Assembly: GCF_025506355.1 (NCBI RefSeq)
Contig: NZ_JANZYP010000003.1
Coordinates: 124,001 to 188,000, forward strand
From: Sphaerisporangium corydalis
Lineage (GTDB): Bacteria; Actinomycetota; Actinomycetes; Streptosporangiales; Streptosporangiaceae
DNA: 64,000 nt
Direction: 5' to 3'
Position numbers and translations under genes: made by a program. The first letter of the stretch is position 1; every line of letters begins with the position of its first letter. Positions 33,512 to 41,392 of the stretch are shown one piece after another. The notes under the pieces were generated by a model. It was not told where the DNA came from and searched no databases. It worked only from the letters and a program-made list of their open reading frames with translations.

Positions 33512-33852
33512 ATCGAGTGAACCGACACCGACCTGGACGCACGCACGATCAGCGTGCTGGAGGACCAGGACGCCGAGGCCGGCATCATAGGCGGCCGGCG
33601 GGTCGGGTCGGGTGCGGTGTGCACCACCGAGCTGGGCGCGCCGCTCGAATTGCAGTACCTCAGTAAGCGGTGGAGTCGGCTGGTGGCTTGGTCGGGCTTG
33701 CCGCCGGTGCGATCGGATGATGGCCGTCACTGTGCGGCGACGCTGATGCTTGCGGCGAAGGTGGGACATGAAGGTGGCAGCCGCAACTCTCGGACACCGG
33801 CAGTTCTGGCTCACTGCGGAAAGGACTGCCTGGCGATCAAAGGATTGGCTGG
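33512..33852 (+). pseudogene. Tyrosine integrase remnant 1 (frameshifted)
   Basis: The frame translating to VCTTELGAPLELQYLSKRWS, VAWSGLPPVRSDDGRHCAAT and LMLAAKV is the catalytic domain of an actinobacterial XerD-like integrase. At about 33755 one extra G shifts the frame: KVAAATLGHRQFWLTA continues in the next frame, restoring the 'LGH' box. The HxxR box is also damaged (DDGR). Upstream, the N-terminal part is lost or scrambled. It stops at a truncated tRNA-Met copy, the expected place of an integrase beside its attachment site. Confidence 0.75.
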
Positions 33853-33890
33853 TAGGGCGGGTGGGACTTGAAACCACGATTGACGGATTA
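33853..33890 (-). repeat. Truncated, mutated copy of the tRNA-Met 3' half (attachment site relic)
   Basis: About 38 bp match the 3' part of the tRNA-Met at 34666-34739 (acceptor, T arm, part of the anticodon arm) with about five mismatches, including changes in the T-loop stem and in the variable region. It lacks the 5' half. It lies in the same orientation as the intact tRNA, as expected for a direct repeat left by site-specific integration. Confidence 0.8.
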
Positions 33891-34044
33891 TGGGTCGATC
33901 GGTCGTCGGAAGCAGTCCGTGGCCTCTGATCCGGCATAAGCGCTCATCGGGTCAACCGTGGGCGAGAGATCATCCATACATATCCCGCGTGCGGACACTG
34001 CATCCAAACCGCATTAGCAGCTCGGATTTTGCCCCTCTCGTGTG

Positions 34045-34462
34045 GTTCAACCTGGACCAACGCGTCCGGCTGATCCCCCCGGAACTACGGGATGTGCCGA
34101 TCCCTCCTGAGCTGGTAATGAATCTCCGGGAGCACATCGATCGGCATGGCACCGTGGCTGACGGGCGGCTGTTCCGGACTCTTACCGGCAGCGTCTTCGT
34201 CGGCACCGCGTACGGGAAGGTCTGGAAGGAGGCACGGACGTACGCTCTGACCCCTGGCCAGGTCGCGTCTCCTCTGGCCGGCGGGCCGTACGACCTGCGA
34301 GTACGCGGCGGTCTCGCTCTGGCTCAACGTGGGTGTTGCGGCTCCGGACGTAGCTGGACGGGCTGGACACCGCGCGGACGTGTTGCCCGGGTCTACGCCA
34401 AGTGCATCGACGGTCAGCGTGAGGTCGCCAACCAGCGGATCATGGGTGCGCCGGCGCCTTGA
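34045..34462 (+). pseudogene. Tyrosine integrase remnant 2 (two compensating frameshifts)
   Basis: In one frame it reads VRLIPPELRDVPIPPELVMN, LREHIDRHGTVADGRLFRTL, LTPGQVASPLAGGPYDLR, a typical actinobacterial phage integrase catalytic domain. After PYDLR an inserted base shifts to YAAVSLWLNVGVAAPDVAGR and AGHRADVL, and a deleted base about 85 bp later returns to VYAKCIDGQREVANQRI. N-terminal DNA-binding domains are absent. It overlaps the same catalytic region as remnant 1, so the two come from different integrases. A hairpin terminator follows its end. Confidence 0.8.
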
Positions 34463-34475
34463 AGACGATCTATCT

Positions 34476-34511
34476 CGAAGGGTCACGGTCATCCTGTGGC
34501 CCTTCGTTTTT
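34476..34511 (+). terminator. Rho-independent terminator after integrase remnant 2
   Basis: A 13-bp stem (outer arm CGAAGGG / CCCTTCG) with a TCATC loop, followed by TTTTT. A clear U-tract terminator is rare in this GC range and fits an imported element. Confidence 0.85.
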
Positions 34512-34665
34512 GCCCGGCTGAGCTGGGCGAACGAAGCCGTTTCCATCCCGCGCATATCCCGTGAGCAACGGCTTGCGGCTGCCTTCGGTGGCGGGCGGCT
34601 GCTTGGGTGTGCGGGCCGTTTCGGGGGAAGTGGCTGGTCAAGGGGTGTTTCGGAAGGTGGGGGAG

Positions 34666-34739
34666 TAGGGCGGGTGGGACTTGAACCCACGACCTACGGA
34701 TTATGAGTCCGCTGCTCTGACCGGCTGAGCTACCGCCCC
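34666..34739 (-). tRNA. tRNA-Met (CAT), elongator type
   Basis: 74 nt folding fully: acceptor GGGGCGG with CCGCCCT (one G-T pair at the end), D arm GCTC/GAGC, anticodon arm GCGGA-CTCATAA-TCCGT with anticodon CAT, T arm GTGGG-TTCAAGT-CCCAC, discriminator A. CCA is not encoded. The 3' end faces the integrase remnants. A CAT anticodon can also belong to tRNA-Ile2 after lysidine modification; the standard three G-C pairs of initiator tRNA in the anticodon stem are absent. Confidence 0.92.
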
Positions 34740-34849
34740 GCAAGCCTGGAGTCTCTCATAAGTTGGCGTCCATGTGAGCACGGGGAGTTGTTCACTTTAG
34801 CCGGTCCCTGGACAAGTTTGGTACGGCCGGGTCGGGGGTGTGGTGATCA

Positions 34850-34899
34850 GGTCCAGGGTGGGCGGCTGACGCCCTGGGATGAGCCGCCGACCCTGGACC
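34850..34899 (-). terminator. Strong hairpin after the SGNH-CBM2 gene
   Basis: Inverted arms GGTCCAGGGT + GGCGGCT and AGCCGCC + ACCCTGGACC, separated by one mismatch each and a 14-base loop. Lies 18 bp past the stop codon on the coding strand. Confidence 0.8.
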
Positions 34900-34917
34900 G
34901 ATCAGGTCGGGGCGGGG

Positions 34918-35994
34918 TCAGGTGGCCGCGCAGGCGGGGGTGGGGGCGGTGTTGGTGGTGGTCCAGGTGCCGTTGAAGCCGAAGGTGGTGGAGGCGCCGG
35001 CGGTCAGGGCGCCGTTGTAGCCGAGGTTCTTGACCGTGATGGCGCTGCCGCTGGAGGTCAGGGCGCCGTTCCAGAGCTGGGAGATGGTCTGGCCGTTGGC
35101 GAAGGTCCAGGTGACGGTCCAGCCGGTGGTCGCGGTGGTGCCGGTGTTCTTGACCGTCACCTCGCCGCCGAAGCCGCCCGGCCACGAGTTGGCGATCTTG
35201 TAGGTGGCCGTGCAGCCGCCGGCCGTGGGGGGCGGGGTGGAGATGGTGGGCGTCGGGGTCGGGGTGGTGGGGGGCGGGGTCGTGCCGAGCAACTGGACGA
35301 GGGCCGGGTACCACTTGTTCGCCATCTTCTGGTCGCCGGTGCTGTTCGGGTGCACGCCGTCGTAGGTGTCGGCGGAGGTGCTGAAGCCGGTCCACTGGTC
35401 CACGACGACGACGGGCGACTGGGTGGTGGTCTTGGACTGCGCCCAGGAGGGGATCGCGGCGTTGAGGGCGACGGCGCGCTGTGCGCATTCGGCGCAGGTG
35501 CTGGGGTTCATCGGGATGATCTGGGCGACGAGGATCTTCATGGCGGGGTTGGAAACCCGCATCTGGTCGACGAGCTTGCCGTAGGCGGTGAGGATGGTGG
35601 CCGTCGGGCGGTTGCTCCATACGTCGTTGGTCCCGAAGTGCATGAGGACGACGTCGGGGCTGGTGGCGGAGAGCCAGCCGGGGAGCTGGTTCTGGTCGGC
35701 CACGTTGGTGACGAGCGCGCCGCCGTGTCCTTCGTTCTCGCCGTCGTAGGACACCCCGCATCCCTGGGGCGGCAGGGTCCCGACGAAGTCGAGTCCGGTG
35801 TATCCGCCCTGGACCAGCTTGTTCCACAGCAGGGCCCGCCAGCATCCGGGGGATCCGGTGATGGAGTCGCCGAGGGGCATGATCTTCACGGTCGCGGCAC
35901 GGGCGGGTGGCGCGGGCGTGATGACCAGGTACGCCAGTACCCCGATCAACGCCGCCGCCACCGCCAGGAGCGCGCGCCTGGTCGTCGTCGCCAT
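34918..35994 (-). CDS. Secreted SGNH esterase (CE3-like) with C-terminal CBM2
   Basis: 358 residues. Signal peptide (ALLAVAAALIGVLAYLVITP, cleaved after ARA). SGNH hydrolase domain 35-235: block I MPLGDSITGSPGCWRALLWN with Ser44, block III GTNDVW, block V DGVHPN with Asp212 and His215. After a PT-rich linker comes a family 2 carbohydrate-binding module (261-358): CTATYKIANSWPGGFGGEVT, WTVTWTFANGQTISQLWNGA and terminal Cys, giving the usual Cys pair. The GDSITGSPGCWR block resembles CE3 acetyl xylan esterases. Likely removes acetyl groups from plant cell-wall xylan or a related glycan outside the cell. Confidence 0.9.
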   Translation of the reverse strand: MATTTRRALLAVAAALIGVLAYLVITPAPPARAATVKIMPLGDSITGSPGCWRALLWNKLVQGGYTGLDFVGTLPPQGCGVSYDGENEGHGGALVTNVADQNQLPGWLSATSPDVVLMHFGTNDVWSNRPTATILTAYGKLVDQMRVSNPAMKILVAQIIPMNPSTCAECAQRAVALNAAIPSWAQSKTTTQSPVVVVDQWTGFSTSADTYDGVHPNSTGDQKMANKWYPALVQLLGTTPPPTTPTPTPTISTPPPTAGGCTATYKIANSWPGGFGGEVTVKNTGTTATTGWTVTWTFANGQTISQLWNGALTSSGSAITVKNLGYNGALTAGASTTFGFNGTWTTTNTAPTPACAAT

Positions 35995-36134
35995 CCTTCA
36001 CCTCCGCTGGTCGCCTCGTGATGGTAGGGACACGGGGTCGCCGCGAGGAAGGAGCCGGGCGCCGCATGGGGCGGTGACCTGGGCTCCGGCCGCTCCGGGG
36101 GTTGAAAGTTACAGCGGGGGAGCTGGAGATGGGG

Positions 36135-36401
36135 TCAGTCGGTGGGGTCGGGGTCTTCGGTGGGGGCGGGGGTGTCGAGGGGGCGGAGGCGTTCCCAGAT
36201 GAGGAAGACGGCGCCGGTGACGATCATGGCGACTCCCGTCCAGAGGTTGATGCGCACCCCTTCGGCCTTGTCCACCGCCGACTGGCCGTCCAGGAGGCCG
36301 GCGACCGTGAGGATCACGCCGTACAGGAGGAACAGGCCGCCGATGATGCGGCGGATGTCGAACAGCCGGGCGACGCGCTTGCGGCCGGTCTCGTCGCTCA
36401 C
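36135..36401 (-). CDS. Small membrane protein partner of the symporter, hypothetical
   Basis: 88 residues from GTG with GGAGATCCCT upstream. Two membrane helices (RIIGGLFLLYGVILTVAGLL and LWTGVAMIVTGAVFLIWERL) and acidic C terminus PTEDPDPTD. It starts 12 bp after the symporter stop and so is cotranscribed. Small two-helix proteins beside SSS transporters are common; a stabilising or modulating role is inferred. Confidence 0.75.
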   Translation of the reverse strand: MSDETGRKRVARLFDIRRIIGGLFLLYGVILTVAGLLDGQSAVDKAEGVRINLWTGVAMIVTGAVFLIWERLRPLDTPAPTEDPDPTD

Positions 36402-36413
36402 AGGGATCTCCGA

Positions 36414-38090
36414 TCAGATGAAGGGGATGTAGAGGGCGGCGGCGAGGATGAGGGCGCCGGTGCCGAGGACGATGGGGGAACGGAACCAGGCCGTGTCGCC
36501 CTTGACGGTGTCGTCGGCGATCGAGGCGTCGCTGAGGCCGTAGACCAGGCCGCGCAGTTCGCTCTCCGGCTTGGGCGTGGTGAGCAGGGTGACCGCGACC
36601 GAGACGATCGCGTCCACGACGAACGCCGTGCCCGCGCCCCAGAAGGTGGCGTTGAGCTCGGTGCCGAAGTCGATGACGCCGACCTTGAACAGGATGTAGG
36701 TGGCGAACGCGGCGATCGTTCCGGTCAGCAGTCCCCAGAAGCCGGCCCACGCGGTCATCCGCTTCCAGAACAGGCCGATGATGAACGTGGCGAACAGCGG
36801 CGCGTTGAAGAACGAGAACAGCGTCTGCAAATAGTTCATGATGTTGCTGAACCCGGAGGCGATCAGCGCGGTGCCGACGCCGAGCACGACGCCGGCGACG
36901 GTGGCCAGGCGCCCGAGCCTGAGGTAGTACTCGTCGGGCTTGTCCTTCTTCACGTGCGACTTCCAGATGTCGTAGGTGAAGACGGTGTTGAAGCCGCTGA
37001 TGTTGGCCGCCATCCCGGCCATGAACGAGGCGAGCAGGCCGGTGACGGCGATGCCGAGCACGCCGTTGGGGAGCAGGTCGCCCATGAGCAGCGGGATCGC
37101 CTCGTTGTATTGGGGGCCGCCCGGCTTGCCGAGGTCGTTGAACAGCACGAGGGCGACGAGGCCGGGGATGACGGTGACGGCCGGGATGACCAGTTTGGGG
37201 TAGGCGGCGATGATCGGGGTGAGCCGGGCGGCCCTGGTGTTGCGTGCGGACAGGCCGCGCTGGACCTCGGCGAAGTTCGTCGTCCAGTAGCCGAAGGACA
37301 GGACGAAGCCGAGGCCGAGGACGATGCCGATCCAGTGGGCGCCGAGGGGGTTGGCGTCGGCGGAACCGGTGTTCGCCCAGGCGTGCAGCCCGGGTTCGCC
37401 GAGCGAGGAGCTCTTGACCTTGTCGGCCAGCCCGGAGAACCCGCCCACCTTGATCAGCCCGAGCACGGTGATCGGGATGAGCCCGGCCAGGATGACGAAG
37501 AACTGCATGACCTCGTTGTAGATCGCGGAGGACAGGCCGCCGAGCACGACGTAGGCGAGCACGATGGCCGCCGACACGACGATCGACAGCATGAGCGGCC
37601 AGCCGAGCAGCGCGCCCATGACCAGCGCGAGCGCGTACAGGTTGATGCCGGCGATGAGGATCTGCGCCACGGCGAAGGTGATCGCGTTGAGCAGCTGGGT
37701 CTGGCCGTTGAAGCGCTTGCGCAGGAAGTCGGGGACGCTGTGCACCTTGGAGCGGTAGTAGAACGGCATCATCACGACGCCGAGGAACACCATCGCGGGG
37801 ACGGCGCCGATCCAGTAGTAGTGCACGGTGGCGACGCCGTACTGCACGCCGTTCGCGGCCATGCCGAGGATCTCGGTGGCGCCGAGGTTGGCGGACAGGA
37901 ACGCCAGGCCGGTGATCCACGCGGGGAGGGATCTCCCGGAGAGGAAGAAGTCCAGGCTGGTGCGGATGGCACGGCGCGCGGCGAGGCCGATGCCGAGCAC
38001 GGTGACGAAGTAGAGCGCCAGGACGGTGTAGTCAAGCCAGTTGACGTCCAGTCTCAGGTCCTGCGCCGCGAGAGCCAGGTGATTAGCCAC
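36414..38090 (-). CDS. Sodium:solute symporter (SSS family)
   Basis: About 558 residues from GTG with GGGGGG upstream. Around 14 membrane segments, beginning WLDYTVLALYFVTVLGIGLA. SSS signatures are the SLDFFLSGRSLPAWITGLAF loop, FLSANLGATEILGMAANGVQ, and YWTTNFAEVQRGLSARN. The family includes sugar/sodium transporters of the SGLT type, and the divergent xyloglucanase makes a plant-cell-wall sugar a reasonable substrate. An upstream in-frame extension of 125 residues would cross the divergent promoter and is rejected. A TTTGACGC half-site lies 22 bp upstream of its start. Confidence 0.9.
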   Translation of the reverse strand: MANHLALAAQDLRLDVNWLDYTVLALYFVTVLGIGLAARRAIRTSLDFFLSGRSLPAWITGLAFLSANLGATEILGMAANGVQYGVATVHYYWIGAVPAMVFLGVVMMPFYYRSKVHSVPDFLRKRFNGQTQLLNAITFAVAQILIAGINLYALALVMGALLGWPLMLSIVVSAAIVLAYVVLGGLSSAIYNEVMQFFVILAGLIPITVLGLIKVGGFSGLADKVKSSSLGEPGLHAWANTGSADANPLGAHWIGIVLGLGFVLSFGYWTTNFAEVQRGLSARNTRAARLTPIIAAYPKLVIPAVTVIPGLVALVLFNDLGKPGGPQYNEAIPLLMGDLLPNGVLGIAVTGLLASFMAGMAANISGFNTVFTYDIWKSHVKKDKPDEYYLRLGRLATVAGVVLGVGTALIASGFSNIMNYLQTLFSFFNAPLFATFIIGLFWKRMTAWAGFWGLLTGTIAAFATYILFKVGVIDFGTELNATFWGAGTAFVVDAIVSVAVTLLTTPKPESELRGLVYGLSDASIADDTVKGDTAWFRSPIVLGTGALILAAALYIPFI

Positions 38091-38111
38091 GAACCCCCCG
38101 TTACCCTGAAA

Positions 38112-38119
38112 TTTGACGC
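38112..38119. promoter_or_regulatory. TTTGACGC half-site near the symporter start
   Basis: Matches one arm of the palindrome at 38201-38218 and sits 22 bp from the symporter GTG. Candidate second site for the same regulator. Confidence 0.4.
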
Positions 38120-38200
38120 TTTCACCTGCCGGTTTCGACGAGTTGTGCGGAGCCCGGAACACAGCGCGAACCGCCCCGGACCCGTGCCGAGAAAGTTTAG

Positions 38201-38218
38201 GCGTCAAACTATTGACGC
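38201..38218. promoter_or_regulatory. Perfect palindrome GCGTCAA-ACTA-TTGACGC in the divergent promoter
   Basis: Two 7-bp inverted arms with a four-base spacer, between the divergent symporter and xyloglucanase genes, 111 and 144 bp from their start codons. The symmetry and place suit an operator for a dimeric regulator. The protein is not encoded nearby. Confidence 0.6.
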
Positions 38219-38361
38219 ACGGGGCCCGGCTGTGTGAACCTGCGGCCGAGGCTGTCAGGAGCCTCGTCGGTACCATGCACGCTGGAGGTCGACGGTCAGG
38301 GTCCCACCTGATCGTGCATGGCGGTTGTCCGCGTTTCGAAGTGATTCGAAGGGAACCGTTC

Positions 38362-41268
38362 ATGCGCAAGAAGCTCCTCAGCATGCTCGCGATGGCGCTG
38401 GCCGCGTCCTTCCTCGCGGGCGTCAAGGCGCCGCCGGTGACGGCGGCCGCGTCCGATCCGTACACCTACAAGAACGTCCAGATCGCCGGCGGCGGGTTCG
38501 TCCCGGGGATCGTCTTCAACCAGACCCAGAAGGACCTCATCTACGCCCGCACCGACATCGGCGGCGCGTACCGCTGGAACCAGTCCACCCAGACGTGGAC
38601 CCCGCTGCTCGACTGGGTCGGCTACGCCAACTGGGGGCTGAACGGCGTGGTCAGCCTGGCCACCGACGCCGTGGACCCGAACAAGGTGTACGCCGCCGCC
38701 GGGATGTACACCAACTCCTGGGACCCCAACAACGGGGCGATCCTGCGGTCCAGCGACAAGGGCGCCACCTGGCAGACCACGGCCCTGCCGTTCAAGCTCG
38801 GCGGGAACATGCCGGGCCGGGGCATGGGCGAGCGGCTGGCGATCGACCCCAACAGGAACAGCGTGCTGTACTTCGGGGCGCCCAGCGGCAACGGCCTGTG
38901 GCGGAGCACCGACTCCGGCGTCACCTGGGCGAAGGTCGCCAACTTCCCCAATCCCGGCAACTACATCCAGAGCCCCGGGGACGCCTACCTCGGTGACAAC
39001 CAGGGCGTCGTCTGGGTGACGTTCGACAAGCGCACCGGCACCTCGGGGAACGCGACGCAGACGATCTACGTGGGCGTCGCGGACAAGGCGAACACCGTCT
39101 ACCGCACCACCAACGGCGGGTCGACGTGGGAGCGGGTCGCCGGGCAGCCGACCGGGTACATCGCGCACAAGGGCGTCCTGGACACCACCAACGGCTACCT
39201 CTACATCGCCACCAGCGACACCGGCGGGCCGTACGACGGGGCCAAGGGCGACGTGTGGCGGTACGCCACCGCGACCGGCGCGTGGACCCAGATCAGCCCG
39301 ATCCCGTCGAGCAGCGCCGACGACTACTTCGGCTACAGCGGCCTGACCGTCGACCGCCAGCATCCCGGGACGCTCATGGTCGCCACCCAGATCTCGTGGT
39401 GGCCCGACGTCATCTTCTTCCGCAGCACCGACTCGGGGGCCACCTGGACGCGGGTGTGGGACTTCACCAGCTACCCCAACCGCTCGTTCCGCTACAAGAT
39501 GGACATCAGCGCGTCCCCGTGGCTCACCTTCGGCGGCAACCCGTCCCCGCCCGAGGTCACGCCGAAGCTCGGCTGGATGACCGAGTCGCTGGAGATCGAC
39601 CCGTTCAGCTCCGACCGGATGATGTACGGAACCGGGGCCACGCTGTACGGCACCACCGACCTCACCAAGTGGGACGCCGGCACCCAGTTCACGATCAAGC
39701 CCATGGCGGCCGGTCTGGAGGAGACCGCCGTGCTGGACCTGGTCAGCCCGCCGTCCGGCGCGCCGCTGGTCAGCGCCCTGGGTGACATCGGCGGCTTCCG
39801 GCACGACGACCTCACCCGGGTCCCGTCGATGATGTTCACCCAGCCGGCGTTCACCAGCACCACGAGCCTCGACTACGCCGAGACGAACCCGAGCGTGATG
39901 GTCAGGTCGGGCAACTTCACCGACTCCGACCGGCCCAACGACAGTCACGTGGCCTTCTCCACCGACGGCGGCGCCAACTGGTTCCAGGGCACCGAGCCCG
40001 GCGGGGTCAACAGCGGCGGGACCGTCGCGGCGAACGCCGACGGCACCCGGTTCGTGTGGGCGCCGGGCGACTCCGGACTGCAGGTCGTCTACTCGGCCGG
40101 CTACGGCACCACCTGGACGCAGGCCGGCGGCGTGCCGGTGAACGCCGTCATCGAGTCCGACCGGGTCAACAAGAACAAGTTCTACGCCTTCTCGGCGGGC
40201 GGCTTCTACGTCAGCACCAATGGCGGCGCCGCGTTCACCAAGACGGCCGCCACGGGCCTGCCGACGACCGGCAGTGTCCACTTCAAGGCGCTGCCCGGCG
40301 CCGAGGGCGACGTCTGGCTGGCCGGGGGCACGTCCGGGCTGTGGCACTCCACCAACTCCGGCGCCTCGTTCACCAAGGTGAGCGGCCCGACCGAGGCGAA
40401 CAACATCGGCTTCGGCAAGGCGGCGTCCGGCCGGACGTACCAGGCGCTGTACCTGATCGGCATGGTCGACGGCGTGCACGGCGTCTACCGGTCCGACGAC
40501 ACCGGCGTCACCTGGGTGCGGATCAACGACGCCGCGCACCAGTACGGCAACTTCGGCGAGGCGCTGACCGGCGACCCCCGGATCTACGGCCGGGTCTACA
40601 TCGGCACCAACGGCCGGGGCGTCATCTACGGCGACCGCACCGGCGGGAGCACCACGCCGGACACCACGGCCCCGTCCAGGCCCGGCACGCCCGCCGCGTC
40701 GTCGATCACCTCAACGGGCGCCACGCTGTCGTGGACGGCGTCGACCGACAACATCGGGGTCAGCGGGTACGACGTGTACCGGGAGGCGGGCACCACCGAC
40801 GTGAAGGTCGGCACGGCCTCGTCGGCGTCGTTCGCGCTGACCGGGCTGTCGGCGAGCACCTCGTACACGTTCTACGTGGTGGCCAGGGACGCGGCGGGCA
40901 ACAGCTCCACGGCGTCCAGCCCGGTCACGTTCAGCACCACCAGCGGTGGCGGGTCGGGCGGCGGCGGCTGCGCGGCGGTGTACAAGGTGACCAACTCCTG
41001 GCAGGGCGGCTTCCAGGCCGACGTCGCGGTCACCAACGCCGGCACCGCGGCGATCACCGGCTGGACGGTGAAGTGGACCTTCGCCAACGGGCAGACGATC
41101 AGCCAGCTCTGGGGCGGCGTCCTCACCCAGTCCGGGGCCGACGTCACGGTGCGGAACGCGAGCTACAACGGGAACCTCGGCGCCGGCGCCTCGACGTCGT
41201 TCGGCTTCGGCGCGTCGTGGACGACGGCCAACGCCGTCCCGGCGTCGGTCACCTGCACGGCGAGCTGA
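38362..41268 (+). CDS. Secreted GH74 xyloglucanase with FN3 and CBM2
   Basis: 968 residues. Signal peptide KKLLSMLAMALAASFLAGVK ends near TAAA. GH74 domain (about 35-745): opening YKNVQIAGGGFVPGIVFNQT, YARTDIGGAYRWN, and repeated beta-propeller blades with S/T-x-D-x-G-x-T-W (SSDKGATW, STDSGVTW, STDSGATW, SDDTGVTW). Asp of TDIGGAYRW is in the position of a catalytic residue of the family. FN3 domain about 766-858 and CBM2 about 868-968 (CAAVYKVTNSWQGGFQADVA to VTCTAS). It should cleave xyloglucan chains outside the cell. An earlier in-frame ATG lacks a ribosome-binding site; the one chosen directly precedes the signal peptide. Confidence 0.93.
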   Translation: MRKKLLSMLAMALAASFLAGVKAPPVTAAASDPYTYKNVQIAGGGFVPGIVFNQTQKDLIYARTDIGGAYRWNQSTQTWTPLLDWVGYANWGLNGVVSLATDAVDPNKVYAAAGMYTNSWDPNNGAILRSSDKGATWQTTALPFKLGGNMPGRGMGERLAIDPNRNSVLYFGAPSGNGLWRSTDSGVTWAKVANFPNPGNYIQSPGDAYLGDNQGVVWVTFDKRTGTSGNATQTIYVGVADKANTVYRTTNGGSTWERVAGQPTGYIAHKGVLDTTNGYLYIATSDTGGPYDGAKGDVWRYATATGAWTQISPIPSSSADDYFGYSGLTVDRQHPGTLMVATQISWWPDVIFFRSTDSGATWTRVWDFTSYPNRSFRYKMDISASPWLTFGGNPSPPEVTPKLGWMTESLEIDPFSSDRMMYGTGATLYGTTDLTKWDAGTQFTIKPMAAGLEETAVLDLVSPPSGAPLVSALGDIGGFRHDDLTRVPSMMFTQPAFTSTTSLDYAETNPSVMVRSGNFTDSDRPNDSHVAFSTDGGANWFQGTEPGGVNSGGTVAANADGTRFVWAPGDSGLQVVYSAGYGTTWTQAGGVPVNAVIESDRVNKNKFYAFSAGGFYVSTNGGAAFTKTAATGLPTTGSVHFKALPGAEGDVWLAGGTSGLWHSTNSGASFTKVSGPTEANNIGFGKAASGRTYQALYLIGMVDGVHGVYRSDDTGVTWVRINDAAHQYGNFGEALTGDPRIYGRVYIGTNGRGVIYGDRTGGSTTPDTTAPSRPGTPAASSITSTGATLSWTASTDNIGVSGYDVYREAGTTDVKVGTASSASFALTGLSASTSYTFYVVARDAAGNSSTASSPVTFSTTSGGGSGGGGCAAVYKVTNSWQGGFQADVAVTNAGTAAITGWTVKWTFANGQTISQLWGGVLTQSGADVTVRNASYNGNLGAGASTSFGFGASWTTANAVPASVTCTAS

Positions 41269-41315
41269 GCTCGGCCGCAGCGTCACCCGCACGACGAGCT
41301 GAGGTCGGCCGTAGC
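41248..41315. repeat. 34-bp tandem duplication spanning the GH74 stop codon
   Basis: Two adjacent 34-bp units starting GTCACC-GCACG-CGAGCTGAG, differing at five positions. The first includes the last six codons and TGA of the xyloglucanase gene, the second lies just after it. Confidence 0.85.
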
Positions 41316-41329
41316 GGAGCGGGAAAGCG

Positions 41330-41362
41330 CCTGGCCCCGGTCGTCGGACGACCGGGGCCAGG
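41330..41362. terminator. Bidirectional hairpin between GH74 and the triple-repeat secreted protein
   Basis: Perfect 15-bp inverted arms CCTGGCCCCGGTCGT and ACGACCGGGGCCAGG with a three-base loop, between convergent genes. Confidence 0.85.
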
Positions 41363-41392
41363 TGACGGCGGCCCCTGGAAGCCGCGGCCGGG

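Noticed and set aside
33554-33871. Functional 105-residue integrase
   Set aside because: Frame changes, a damaged HxxR box and missing N-terminal domains show that it is a remnant.
36102-38237. 711-residue plus-strand ORF
   Set aside because: Highly charged Asp/Glu/His/Arg shadow of the symporter and small membrane protein genes.
38248-38321. Possible riboswitch in the GH74 leader
   Set aside because: Two small hairpins (GAGGCT/AGCCTC and CCATGCACG/CGTGCATGG) are present, but no known riboswitch consensus was recognised.
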